Of a stretch of DNA of 64,000 nucleotides, positions 18,171-27,376 are shown piece by piece. Numbering within the stretch: the stretch's first letter is position 1; each line of letters starts with the position of its first letter. Below the pieces are notes generated by a model. That model did not search any database and was not told the DNA's origin. It saw only the letters and a list, made by a program, of their open reading frames with translations. A program made the position numbers and the translations under genes. The stretch comes from Pseudoalteromonas piscicida. Lineage in GTDB: Bacteria; Pseudomonadota; Gammaproteobacteria; Enterobacterales; Alteromonadaceae. The stretch lies in assembly GCF_000238315.3 (NCBI RefSeq), contig NZ_CP011924.1, positions 1,652,501-1,716,500 of the forward strand. The letters are read 5' to 3'.

Positions 18171-19540
18171 CTTCAGCGCGCACCGATATTTTTAAAGTAA
18201 GCCAGCTTGCAGGGCCGCTTATTCTGACCAATCTGCTCTACGTGGCAATTGCAACGATAGATCTTATCATGCTCGGTATGTTGAGCCCATTAGAGCTGGC
18301 TGCTGGCGGCCTCGCCATTGGTATTTTTAATCAATTTAGAACCATGGGAACGGGCGTAGTCACGGCAACGGGTAATTTGGTGTCTGATGCAATCGGCAAG
18401 GCAAAACTAGATCAGATCACTCCTCTTTTTAACGCCAGCATGCTTATCGGAACATTTTTGGGTCTACTGTTTGCCGCCGCGATGTTTGCCATAGAGCCAT
18501 TTTTAAGGTTTATCGGTACATCCGAGGCAATTGCCAATTTGACGACCCAATATTTAACCGTTGTCGCTTTGGGCTTATTACCCTGTTTTTGGTTTCAAAG
18601 CGTGCGGCATTTTAGTGTTGGATTAAAAAGACCAGGGCCATTGATGTTAATAACGGGTGTATCTGTTGTACTCACTATCGTGCTCAATTACGGTCTAATT
18701 TTTGGTCAGTTTGGCCTACCACAACTCGGCTTTGTGGGGGTTGCAGCCGCCACGTGTATCGTGCTGTATTTATCGTTTTTACTGTTTGTACTATTTGCCA
18801 AGCGCGATGACGTACTCAGCCCCTACCTCACTATAAAGTTTTGGCAAACCGACCGTGAAGCACTTAGTAAAACATGGAAAATGGGCGTGCCAATTGGCGC
18901 AACTTACGGCCTTGAAGCTGGTTTTTTCACCGTGCTGGCGCTATTTGTGGCAACACTCGGCGTTAATGCCTTAGCCGCCCACAACGTGGTTAGCCAAATG
19001 GTGTACATCGTATTTATGGTATCTGCCGGCATTTCATCTGCTTGTTCTATTTACATCAGTGAAGCCAATGCTGCGGGAGACTTTCATCATGCTAAACGCA
19101 TCGGCAATTTGGGCATTATTTGCGGTGCAGCGGTCATGTCTGTTTTCGCCTTAATCTATTTGTTCGTACCCGAATTTGTACTGCTGCCATTTTTAAGTGC
19201 AGAAGAATTACAAAACTCCGACGTCGTTGTTATCGCCATAGAACTACTCGTTATTGCCGCCTTTTTGCAGTTTTTTGACGCGTGGCAAAATATTGGGCTC
19301 GGTATCTTGCGTGGACTTGGCGATGTGAAAAGCACGCTAATGCTGTCTTTAATTGGCTATTGGTGTATTGGTCTTCCCGGTGCGTGGTTATTTCAAGAGT
19401 TTTTCTCTTTGGGAATTTTGGGCGTTTGGTACGCTTTAATGTTAGGGCTTGCGGTCACAGCGCTATCTGAGATTTGGCTTTTTAATCATAGGGCTAACCG
19501 TTTGCTTGAGCCCACATCACTCAAGGAGCAAAACGCATGA
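18164..19540 (+). CDS. MATE family efflux transporter
   Basis: A 458-aa, 12-helix multidrug/toxic compound extrusion protein: two similar halves, starting QLAGPLILTNLLYVAIATIDLIMLG and, mid-protein, WKMGVPIGATYGLEAGFFTVLALFV. MATE proteins export small molecules using Na+ or H+ gradients. Lying between the Dap genes and the aminotransferase, it probably exports the locus product or protects from an intermediate (inference), alongside the ABC-2 system. Confidence 0.88.
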   Translation: MVASARTDIFKVSQLAGPLILTNLLYVAIATIDLIMLGMLSPLELAAGGLAIGIFNQFRTMGTGVVTATGNLVSDAIGKAKLDQITPLFNASMLIGTFLGLLFAAAMFAIEPFLRFIGTSEAIANLTTQYLTVVALGLLPCFWFQSVRHFSVGLKRPGPLMLITGVSVVLTIVLNYGLIFGQFGLPQLGFVGVAAATCIVLYLSFLLFVLFAKRDDVLSPYLTIKFWQTDREALSKTWKMGVPIGATYGLEAGFFTVLALFVATLGVNALAAHNVVSQMVYIVFMVSAGISSACSIYISEANAAGDFHHAKRIGNLGIICGAAVMSVFALIYLFVPEFVLLPFLSAEELQNSDVVVIAIELLVIAAFLQFFDAWQNIGLGILRGLGDVKSTLMLSLIGYWCIGLPGAWLFQEFFSLGILGVWYALMLGLAVTALSEIWLFNHRANRLLEPTSLKEQNA

Positions 19541-20649
19541 CAACGACAATGCCAAACCCAGCCCGCAAAGAAGTCATTGCACTGCCGCCCTATGGTGCAG
19601 GACAAACCATTGAGCAAGCAACGGCGCGTAATCTCCACCCCAATATGATAAACCTCTCGGTGAATGAAAACCCTTTAGGGCCAAGTCCTGCAGCGCTTAA
19701 TGCTTTTAAAACACAGCTGCATACCGCTAGCTGCTATCCAGACAGTCAATGCACAGAGCTGAGCGAGCGCCTGTCCACTAAGCTTAACGTTACCAGAGAA
19801 CAAATTGTACTCGGCAATGGCTCCGAGGATGTACTCTCAATGCTCTGCAAAGCCTTTCTCAGTCAAGGCGATAAAGTGTTAGTGGCCAAGCCTACCTTTG
19901 CGCTTCATGGGATTTACGCCAATATGATGGGGGCAAAGGTACTGGAGGTGCCGATGCAAAGCGATTTGTCCTATCGAATTGATGATTGGCTCGATGCTAT
20001 CGCATGCTATCCAGACTTAAAAATGCTTATGCTTGCCAACCCGTCCAATCCTGTAGGTTGTACGTTTGATGCCAATAATTTGCAGCGCCTCATTGATGCC
20101 TGTCCGCTCAATACGGTTATCGTCATTGATGAAGCATACTGCGAATATGCACAAGGCCATAAACAGTTTACTGACGGCTTAGCGCTACTTCAAACACAGC
20201 CCCGCCCCTACGCGGTATTACGGACTTTCTCCAAAGCTTATGGCCTTGCAGGACTTAGGGTGGGTTACGGCGTAATGGCAAATGCCCAACTGGCGGATTA
20301 TCTGCACCGCGTACGTACACCGTACAATGTAAATCGACTAGCACAACTTGCTGCGATCGCGGTATTGCAAGATCCCTCCTATTTGGCAGACACGGTCACG
20401 CAAACGAATAGCGAGAGGGAAAAACTCAGCGCCGCCCTCACTGAGCTGGGTTATTTTGTCGCGCCAAGTCTAGCTAACTTTTTATTTATTGATGTCAAGC
20501 AGCCGTCTGCGCATGTCGCATCTTTGCTGCTGCAACAAGGAATAATGATAAAACCTTGGCTAGAATTAGGTTTTGATCATTTTGTGAGAGTAAGTATTGG
20601 ACTTCCTGAGCAAAACCTTAGGGTGCTTGAAGCCTTTAAACAGTTGTAA
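19537..20649 (+). CDS. HisC-like class I/II aminotransferase
   Basis: A 370-aa fold type I enzyme resembling histidinol-phosphate aminotransferase: NENPLGPSP (41-52), GNGSEDVL, ANPSNPVG, DEAYCEYA and PLP lysine Lys233 in RTFSKAYGLAGLRVGYG. Being last in an operon with Dap enzymes and not among his genes, it is more likely a biosynthetic aminotransferase or CobD-like decarboxylase of this pathway than HisC itself (inference). Overlaps the MATE gene by four bases; an intrinsic terminator follows. Confidence 0.82.
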   Translation: MTTTMPNPARKEVIALPPYGAGQTIEQATARNLHPNMINLSVNENPLGPSPAALNAFKTQLHTASCYPDSQCTELSERLSTKLNVTREQIVLGNGSEDVLSMLCKAFLSQGDKVLVAKPTFALHGIYANMMGAKVLEVPMQSDLSYRIDDWLDAIACYPDLKMLMLANPSNPVGCTFDANNLQRLIDACPLNTVIVIDEAYCEYAQGHKQFTDGLALLQTQPRPYAVLRTFSKAYGLAGLRVGYGVMANAQLADYLHRVRTPYNVNRLAQLAAIAVLQDPSYLADTVTQTNSEREKLSAALTELGYFVAPSLANFLFIDVKQPSAHVASLLLQQGIMIKPWLELGFDHFVRVSIGLPEQNLRVLEAFKQL

Positions 20650-20654
20650 GTATC

Positions 20655-20673
20655 GCCCTCTTCGAGGGCTTTT
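20655..20673 (+). terminator. Rho-independent terminator of the Dap operon
   Basis: GCCCTC-TTC-GAGGGC followed by TTTT, six bases after the aminotransferase stop. It marks the end of the 9.06-20.65 kb transcription unit and overlaps the stop codon of the convergent gene. Confidence 0.8.
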
Positions 20674-21562
20674 AAGCACAAGCTGCCTGCTGATTTAAAT
20701 GGTAAAGTACTTGGCTGTCGGCCTTATGCGTAAATAAGGTCGACTTTTCTGGAAAGTACTTGCCTGCTTTAGCAGCAGCAAAGATGTCTTCAATTTGGGG
20801 AGCGCGACAGAGGGCAGTTACAACATGAGCGTCATCACTCAGCTCAACTTTATTTTTAGACCACAGCTCCTCAAACGCTGGCAGTGACTGCAGTGCTCTA
20901 CGCAACTGGGTCTGAATAAGATAAAAATCGCTTGTCGCGCGTCGTAGGACAAAATATAGAGCAGCTTTCCCCAACCAAATAGTATAATCGGCCTCAGTCT
21001 CCGAGGATTCACAGATATCAAAATTGCTAAGGTGCTGTTTGAATTTGGTAACATCTACAGCTTGTGTGTAAGATGCCTGCACCGCGAAACTCGTTATCAC
21101 CGCATCTTGCTGTGGAACTAACCATGCCATCATCCGAGATTGAGGCGCATGACGTTGGCTTGCTGCAAACATCCTGTGATGCCCATCTGCAATTAGCCAT
21201 TGCTGGTGCATTGAGATCTGCTGCCTGAATTCTTGTAGCACGTAAGGGCTTTCAACAGCATAGAGGCGATGAGTACACTCACCGCAATCACTGTGCCACT
21301 GCGCAGTTTCAACACATTCCGCTTGCCATCGCACCTTGTCCAAATTAAGTTTTCCGACCAAAAGACACGGGGGTAACAGCAACTTCTCGAGCTGAACACG
21401 CTTTTTCAGCGCCATAGCATGGGTAACCGAAACCGACTCGTGAGGCAGAATCGCTTGCTCAGGTAACACTGAAACGTCAAGCTCGGCCAAAATGCCTGTA
21501 ACCAAAATACCACCTTGCTCCACTTGGTAAAGATGAAGTGGCCCATCCGTTATTGTGATCAT
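20672..21562 (-). CDS. DUF1015 family protein, SbnI/SerK-type putative free-serine kinase
   Basis: A 296-aa protein with the DUF1015 signature IADGHHR (124-130) and the C-terminal FPEKSTLFTHK segment. Family members SbnI and archaeal SerK phosphorylate free L-serine to O-phospho-L-serine, the substrate of SbnA. Finding it convergent to and directly after an SbnA/SbnB operon supports that role here. SbnI also acts as a regulator in Staphylococcus, so a dual role is possible. I start at the ATG 21562 (AAGG eight bases upstream); the frame continues upstream but with non-conserved sequence. Confidence 0.75.
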   Translation of the reverse strand: MITITDGPLHLYQVEQGGILVTGILAELDVSVLPEQAILPHESVSVTHAMALKKRVQLEKLLLPPCLLVGKLNLDKVRWQAECVETAQWHSDCGECTHRLYAVESPYVLQEFRQQISMHQQWLIADGHHRMFAASQRHAPQSRMMAWLVPQQDAVITSFAVQASYTQAVDVTKFKQHLSNFDICESSETEADYTIWLGKAALYFVLRRATSDFYLIQTQLRRALQSLPAFEELWSKNKVELSDDAHVVTALCRAPQIEDIFAAAKAGKYFPEKSTLFTHKADSQVLYHLNQQAACA

Positions 21563-21726
21563 AAAATAAACCTTGCACCATTTTAGATACAATATAACAT
21601 ACCATAAATTGAGTAACATCAAGTTTACATGACAATTTATACCGACTTGTTTAGTGTGGTTATTTCTTTGCCTCAATAATCAGAAAAAATTCAATAAGTT
21701 TGCTTTAACTTACTGAGCTTTTTGCA

Positions 21727-22314
21727 TCACAGATGTGGTGACAACGAGAGCTGATAATCATCAAAGTGTACTTCAGCCTGTTTTTGATGTTGAACCGTAA
21801 CACTAGGGGAAGCGACAAGTACTTGACCCTCGGTAGATAAACTGTAAATCTCGGTCACTATTTTCACTTGGTTTTCTTGTTCAACGGTTGAAGTAAGACG
21901 AATTTTTAGCTTATCTGAAAAAACAAACTCGCTGAATGCGCCTTCTTCATTCAAAACCTGAACATCAGCCAGCGTTTGTCCTTGAGAGGTTAGCATAAGG
22001 TCAACCATCACGGGTTTAGCTGAAGCCGTTAAGGTAAAAATACTGGCTGCCATCACTGCAGTGCCTGCAAGAAATGCGGCAGCTTTGCGTTTTAATTTGG
22101 TGCCTTTTGACTCAGGCTTAAGTTGAATTTCCATCACGTTAACTTCATAAGCCGCAGCAAGTGCTTTTATCGACTCGAGCGATGCTGCTCCTGACTTTTC
22201 GATGCGTTGTATCGTTCGCAGGCTTAACCCAGAAACCTGTGCCAATTCAGATTGACTCCATGCCCGTTCTACTCTTTTCAATTTTATTAGTTGTTTGTTT
22301 ATTTGCATTTCCAT
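21727..22314 (-). CDS. Membrane-anchored Xre-type HTH protein
   Basis: A 195-aa protein with a Cro/CI helix-turn-helix at residues ~5-58 (RAWSQSELAQVSGLSLRTIQRIEKSG), then a basic stretch and a single membrane helix (about 78-99), and a ~95-residue C-terminal domain on the other side of the membrane. No target operator recognised. The layout suggests a sensor-regulator, like RodZ-type or toxin-regulating membrane HTH proteins. Confidence 0.75.
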   Translation of the reverse strand: MEMQINKQLIKLKRVERAWSQSELAQVSGLSLRTIQRIEKSGAASLESIKALAAAYEVNVMEIQLKPESKGTKLKRKAAAFLAGTAVMAASIFTLTASAKPVMVDLMLTSQGQTLADVQVLNEEGAFSEFVFSDKLKIRLTSTVEQENQVKIVTEIYSLSTEGQVLVASPSVTVQHQKQAEVHFDDYQLSLSPHL

Positions 22315-22443
22315 AATTGATCTCCTCTATATTGTTGATAAAACTATAACTGGAGATCTTCCTTATTATTGCGTCATCTAGGCGTCATTGATATGCCAAC
22401 ACTATGACATACATAGATAAATTTATTGGGTAGAACAAACTTA

Positions 22444-22914
22444 CTAATATTTTGAGTGCTGGCTACAAACATCCACCGCCAGTGCTACTTTCTCAATGCC
22501 ATGTCCGGGCAACCAGCGTTTGTATTCAACAAAACCGTATTTTTGGTAGAGTGTAATAGCGGGCGCGTTTGCCGTTGCAGTTTCTACAATCACCTTTTCG
22601 ACATCAAACTCCGACATCGCAAAACTTAGGAGTTCACCCGCAATTCCTTTGCGAAAATAACTGGGATCAACGGTCAGGCTATCTATTTCTAGCGTTTTCT
22701 CAAAAATGACAATTTCAATGACTGCGGCAAGATTTTGATTTTCAAAATATCCATAAAAGTGACTCGTCGCACCGCATATATCTTCTATCGTTCGAGATAA
22801 AGGCGGAAAATAACTCGCCCCAATAAACTCAGCTTCTACTTTGTATGAGCGTTGAAATACATTGAAAATTTCTCTCGCCATCGACACATCGCGATTGTTT
22901 AATTTTTGGATCAT
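22444..22914 (-). CDS. GNAT family N-acetyltransferase
   Basis: A 156-aa GNAT with IDSLTVDPSYFRKGIAGELLSFA (motif A) and ANAPAITLYQKYGFVEYKRW. Relatives are annotated as putative acetyltransferases with unknown substrate. The ATG at 22914 gives a normal N-terminus (MIQKLNNRDVSMAREIF); upstream extension of the frame is spurious because it runs into the divergent gene region. Confidence 0.82.
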   Translation of the reverse strand: MIQKLNNRDVSMAREIFNVFQRSYKVEAEFIGASYFPPLSRTIEDICGATSHFYGYFENQNLAAVIEIVIFEKTLEIDSLTVDPSYFRKGIAGELLSFAMSEFDVEKVIVETATANAPAITLYQKYGFVEYKRWLPGHGIEKVALAVDVCSQHSKY

Positions 22915-23083
22915 ATATTCCGCTTCCCAAACATTCCCATAATTGTACCAACTGGTAATCAAAAAAAGTACCAATCTATTAGTCAAAACACAACGCAACC
23001 AGTTGAAAGATTTCCAAGTTTCATGGAAATGCGATATAAATGGACCAGGATCATTGCTTTTATTAATACCAAGGAGGTGCCCT

Positions 23084-23785
23084 ATGTCGTTGGCTAAACA
23101 CACACTCGATTTATCACTCACGGATAAAGTGTGGTTCAAATATGTGACTCTAAAAAACAAAAATGAATTGAACGATAAGTCGCGGGTGTCACTCAAATCT
23201 ATCGCTGCGCTGGGCATGCTTTCTGGTGGCGCTGAGTTTTTATTTGCATTACTCGTCTTCGCCTTGGCTATCACTGCATCCTTTATTGATGGTGATTACC
23301 CTCGCTCTATTGCTTTTCCTGCTTGTTTAATCGCATTTTTAATTATCTTTTTCACTAAAAGAGTCATGCTGTACAAAAAATTTGGCTTTGGCTCTCAATG
23401 GGTGATGGACGTGTCGAAAAACCAATTAACCATTTCGCCCAAAGCAATAAAAACAAAGGTAACTGGTACGCAAAAAATTGCTAGAGAAGACATTACTGAA
23501 ATCACCTTTCATTACTTACTATTAAAAGACCGCAAAGGCGGAAGAATAAAAACCACAGCCAATTTATGCTTTGCTGAAATCTTATTAAAAGGTGGTACAA
23601 AAGTAGAACTCAATGGTGCCCGGATCGGCTTTTTTGACTTACTCTACTTGCTTATATTTTTTGACTATCCCTTAGTTTATCGAAATACGTCTGCAGGCGG
23701 CAGCTCTGATATTGCTATCATTTTACTGAGGCTACTCTCTCTTTCTGCCATTGCCGCAGGTCTCGCTAAGCTTGCGCTGAATTAA
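23084..23785 (+). CDS. Uncharacterised membrane protein
   Basis: A 233-aa protein. The start is fixed by a very strong AAGGAGGT six bases before the ATG at 23084. Two adjacent membrane helices (about residues 46-90: FLFALLVFALAITASFI and AFPACLIAFLIIFF), a cytoplasmic-looking ~100-residue domain rich in beta propensity (QKIAREDITEITFHYLL), and a last hydrophobic segment at the C-terminus. It could carry a PH-like domain, but I cannot show it. Confidence 0.7.
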   Translation: MSLAKHTLDLSLTDKVWFKYVTLKNKNELNDKSRVSLKSIAALGMLSGGAEFLFALLVFALAITASFIDGDYPRSIAFPACLIAFLIIFFTKRVMLYKKFGFGSQWVMDVSKNQLTISPKAIKTKVTGTQKIAREDITEITFHYLLLKDRKGGRIKTTANLCFAEILLKGGTKVELNGARIGFFDLLYLLIFFDYPLVYRNTSAGGSSDIAIILLRLLSLSAIAAGLAKLALN

Positions 23786-23797
23786 AAAAGTTCGCGC

Positions 23798-25144
23798 TTA
23801 TTCTCGTTTAAATTGTGTAATAAGCGCTTCTCCTTTGTCGTCATTAATTTTCTCAATAGCCTCAAGCATTTCAATGATCCGTTGACGGTCAAACGGGTTA
23901 GTGATGGTATTACGCACATCGTCGATGATGGCCTCTAAGTAATTAAATAAACTTTCCGTCGCCTGTTGATCCGCACTCGAGCGAAACAGTATATTTTTAA
24001 ACGCTTCCAACACATTGACCATGACATAGCCATCGGTCTTGGCATAGTTTCTTATCGGAGTAAAATTATCATGCAGTAATTCATCAAAAGACGCTTCGTG
24101 GATATATAAAAGCGGCTCATTTTTAGCGTGTTTAAAGGAGTAGTTCACATCGCAAATATCCAAACGTTGGATAAGTAAAATACTCAGCATATCAATCGCC
24201 TTTACCGCAGTACCGGGATCATTAATCCCTGGGCTCATGGCTTTGACTGCAATCTCCGAGATTTGTGTTAAACCATAGCGATAATGGTCGCTGATGTACT
24301 CTTCAACATAAAAAATAAAACAGCTAAGTAACGCATCATGTAGCGCCTCATCTTCACTGAGATCCTTATTACACTTAAGAAATGGGTAGCCTTTAACGGT
24401 AAAAAACCCTTGTTTAACAGCAATATATATTTTAAAGTCATGTTGCTCGCACAACGCGCACAGTTTGTCACTGTGTACTCCCTTAAAATACCCCTCTTCT
24501 GTGCTGGGTAAATTATGCCAACTCGAGAAGTCAGGAAAGTTATCAAAAGGCTGCTCTTGCTGTTTGGTGATAATATTCTTCATCTCATTTTTGGTGTTGT
24601 TAAACAGATCATTTAGCACATTATCAACCTGTATGGCACGGGAGATTGAATGGATAAAAAACACAAAAAAACCTAATGAGAACAATCCAAACACTAGCGA
24701 AAATAAAACCCCTAACGCCGGGATCCCAGTTTCACCATCGCCCACGCCACGAATGTTTATCAGCATAATGATGGCGTAAATGATACTGCCGAGATAAAAC
24801 CCCAATACCAGCTGGTGCGACTTTCTGGTGATAAGACCCGGCAGTACTCTAGGTGATAACCCTGCACTGGCATTATTCAGTACAATCATCACCATTGAAA
24901 AACTAAATACCGTCAATGAGATGATACTACCCACAAGCGTGCTTAAAATGGTTCGTGCGTTCTCTTCACTGTCGACCAGTACAATCGCTATAAGCTCTTT
25001 AAAGTTGCTGATAGGAGCTGCATATTCAAGTGCCGTGGTTATGAGCGCAAAAATAAAAAATGCAACTGCAAGTAAAGAGGGATAGAAACCGATACTGCTT
25101 ATCAGTTCGCGATAATTTTCGGCCAACTTGCGAGGTGTGAACAT
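23798..25144 (-). CDS. DUF2254 family membrane protein
   Basis: A 448-aa protein with four N-terminal helices (PSLLAVAFFIFALITTAL; TLVGSIISLTVFSFSMVMIVL; LVLGFYLGSIIYAIIMLI; FSLVFGLFSLGFFVFFIHSI) and a large soluble C-terminal domain. The segment LNNASAGLSPRVLPGLI and the later KAMSPGINDPGTAVKAIDML are characteristic of DUF2254. Function not established. Convergent with the previous gene, 12 bases apart. Confidence 0.85.
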   Translation of the reverse strand: MFTPRKLAENYRELISSIGFYPSLLAVAFFIFALITTALEYAAPISNFKELIAIVLVDSEENARTILSTLVGSIISLTVFSFSMVMIVLNNASAGLSPRVLPGLITRKSHQLVLGFYLGSIIYAIIMLINIRGVGDGETGIPALGVLFSLVFGLFSLGFFVFFIHSISRAIQVDNVLNDLFNNTKNEMKNIITKQQEQPFDNFPDFSSWHNLPSTEEGYFKGVHSDKLCALCEQHDFKIYIAVKQGFFTVKGYPFLKCNKDLSEDEALHDALLSCFIFYVEEYISDHYRYGLTQISEIAVKAMSPGINDPGTAVKAIDMLSILLIQRLDICDVNYSFKHAKNEPLLYIHEASFDELLHDNFTPIRNYAKTDGYVMVNVLEAFKNILFRSSADQQATESLFNYLEAIIDDVRNTITNPFDRQRIIEMLEAIEKINDDKGEALITQFKRE

Positions 25145-25291
25145 AGCTATCCTTACACTTTTAGGATCTGGTTATATAGCCTAGCAAGACTTGAGCAATA
25201 GAGTAAGTAAAACTACAAGAGTTTTGAGAGGTTAGCTTTGAAGGGTTAGCTTTGAAGGGTTAGCAGAACTAACCCTAAAACTTGCCCGCGG

Positions 25292-26674
25292 CTATGCAAT
25301 AATCAAGAAGCCAACAAAGGCAATTGCAGCCGCAATCAACGCGTAAGGTAGCTGAGTGATGGCGTGACTGACTAAGTTACAATCTGAGCCTTGGGCTGCC
25401 AATACCGTAGAATCCGAGTAGAAACACGCCTGACTACCAAATGATGATGCCGACAACAACGCGCCTATGACCAGAGGAATATTAGCATCAACAGCAATGG
25501 CCAAAGGCATCACGATAGGAATAGTCACGGCGAAGATCCCCCAACTAGAGCCAGTTGCAAAGGCCAAAATAGCCATAGATAAAAACACCATCGCAGGCAA
25601 TAAACCAGCTGTCATATAAGGACTCAGTGCATTTATTACATATTGTGGCAATAGCAGTTGATCGCACACATCCTTAAAGATAAATGCGGCGATTACCGTT
25701 CCTATCGCAGGTAGCATGCATTTAAAACCATTGATCATTTGCTCAAGCATGTCTGCAAGCGGCATCAACCTTTGCACCATATAAAATGGGATAGTCACTG
25801 CCAAAGTCGCTAACAAACCTTTCCATACATCAATATCAAAGTACACCGTAAACGCCACCAGCAAACCAATAGGCACCAAAAAGTTAACCAGTTTGCCTTG
25901 AGTGTCGGCTTGTTCGAACTCTTGCTCAATGGCTTTTGCAGCATAGTGATCCGGTGTATGTACTTCTTCCAAATCTATCTGCTCAAGCGCGGGTTGTCCT
26001 TGTTTAGCTGCAAGCTCTGCTTTTTTCATTGGGCCAAACAGAGGCACAATACCAAATATCACCAGTGGTACCATAATTACGGCCACCCAAGCATACAGCA
26101 TGTAAGGAATGGCCTGAATATACGTACTGATCCCCTGTCCTTCTCCCGCGACACCGTTATCGACCAACAAGCCACCAAAGAACACCGCCCAAGTCGAAAG
26201 CGGTACTAAAACACAGATAGGTGCAGCGGTTGAATCCACTACATAAGCAAGCATTTCCCTAGAAATCTTAAACTTATCGGTAACGCGACGCATCGTCTCA
26301 CCAACCGTCAGCGCATTGAGGTAGTCATCAATAAAAATGATCACACCCAAAAAATAAGTCATAAGCAAAGACGACTTTGGCCCTTTTGCCATTTTCAGTG
26401 CATTGCGGCCAAATGCTAAGGCACCGCCGGTGTGCACTAACAGCGCTATCAAGGCACCAAACGTACCACATACCAGAATAAGCCAGCCGATGGTTTCATC
26501 GCCCATCACTTTTAGCGAAGCATCAGCAAAATTTGCCAATACGGTGGCTGGGTCTAACAATGCGAGTCCTACAAGCGCCCCCAAAACAAGGGACAAGATA
26601 GGACGACGTAAGATAATTGCAAGCGTCAATACGACGACTGGGGGAATGATGCTAATTGCATTTGGCTCAGCCAT
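25292..26674 (-). CDS. NhaC family Na+/H+ antiporter-like transporter
   Basis: A 460-aa polytopic inner membrane protein of the NhaC (ion transporter) superfamily: IDDYLNALTVGETMRRVTDKFKISREMLAYVVDSTAAPICVLVPLSTWAVFFGGLL and late ATGSSWGIFAVTIPIVMPLA, SFGSQACFYSDSTVLAAQG are hallmark segments. Substrate may be Na+/H+ or organic acids/amino acids, since the family is broad. The ATG at 26674 has GGGAAA seven bases upstream and removes a non-conserved 42-residue extension. Confidence 0.85.
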   Translation of the reverse strand: MAEPNAISIIPPVVVLTLAIILRRPILSLVLGALVGLALLDPATVLANFADASLKVMGDETIGWLILVCGTFGALIALLVHTGGALAFGRNALKMAKGPKSSLLMTYFLGVIIFIDDYLNALTVGETMRRVTDKFKISREMLAYVVDSTAAPICVLVPLSTWAVFFGGLLVDNGVAGEGQGISTYIQAIPYMLYAWVAVIMVPLVIFGIVPLFGPMKKAELAAKQGQPALEQIDLEEVHTPDHYAAKAIEQEFEQADTQGKLVNFLVPIGLLVAFTVYFDIDVWKGLLATLAVTIPFYMVQRLMPLADMLEQMINGFKCMLPAIGTVIAAFIFKDVCDQLLLPQYVINALSPYMTAGLLPAMVFLSMAILAFATGSSWGIFAVTIPIVMPLAIAVDANIPLVIGALLSASSFGSQACFYSDSTVLAAQGSDCNLVSHAITQLPYALIAAAIAFVGFLIIA

Positions 26675-26904
26675 GCGAATTTCCCAAATCAAAGGAATTT
26701 GAGCAGCGGAAAAAAGGGACGCAAAATCGGCTATAAACAGCGGTTGATGCAGTCTTATCCGTTTCCCAAATTCAGAACAAAAGGTTAAAATCACAGGCAC
26801 TTAATGCATGTGAGGATCTGCCTAATATTGGGTTGACGAGTTGACTGTATGGCCCTCATTGAAACATCGCGGAGAAAGTATACAGAATTTGACTTTGCGT
26901 CAAT

Positions 26905-27324
26905 TTATTTTTTGTCTAATGCTAGTTTTGCCATGTGCTTATTTACTTGCTCTATCTCTTCAGCGGTCAATTCGGCGTAGCGTCTAGGATAAGACCACCC
27001 GTACCCCCAACGAAATGGCGTAGGTAAATAAGGAAGCCCACCAAGTCGTACACCCGCTAACATCAAGGTTGCCACTTCTTCTTGACCTACCGCAGCAACA
27101 CATTTTTGCAAGGCAATGTCGGCATTTTCGCGCTCTATAGCGGTACCACCTTTCCAGTAGGCAAGGTCGTGTGCCGTGCAACAGCTCAACCACAGTTCAT
27201 TTTGCGCCAAAGTACCATCAGGAAATGCACTACAACCATCGCTTGTGAATGGCTTTAATTCATCAGCACTGCCGTGACTAGATGCAAACAGCAGTGAGAA
27301 TATAATTACTCTTTTTTTAATCAT
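26905..27324 (-). CDS. Small secreted protein with phospholipase A2-like CC..HD..Y motif
   Basis: A 139-aa protein with signal peptide (MIKKRVIIFSLLFASSHGSA). Around residues 48-56 it has C-C-x-x-H-D-x-x-Y, the active-site motif of secreted PLA2 (His52-Asp53 pair, Tyr56), preceded by DGCSAFPDG. Many marine gammaproteobacteria carry a similar short protein annotated as hypothetical. Enzyme activity is an inference from the motif. Confidence 0.7.
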   Translation of the reverse strand: MIKKRVIIFSLLFASSHGSADELKPFTSDGCSAFPDGTLAQNELWLSCCTAHDLAYWKGGTAIERENADIALQKCVAAVGQEEVATLMLAGVRLGGLPYLPTPFRWGYGWSYPRRYAELTAEEIEQVNKHMAKLALDKK

Positions 27325-27376
27325 CGTAAATTACCGTATGGCTACTTTCATGACTTCCAAGCTTAGCTGGCGCACC

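Noticed and set aside
26675..26800. 42-residue N-terminal extension of the NhaC-like protein
   Set aside because: Ribosome site and family alignment favour the ATG at 26674.
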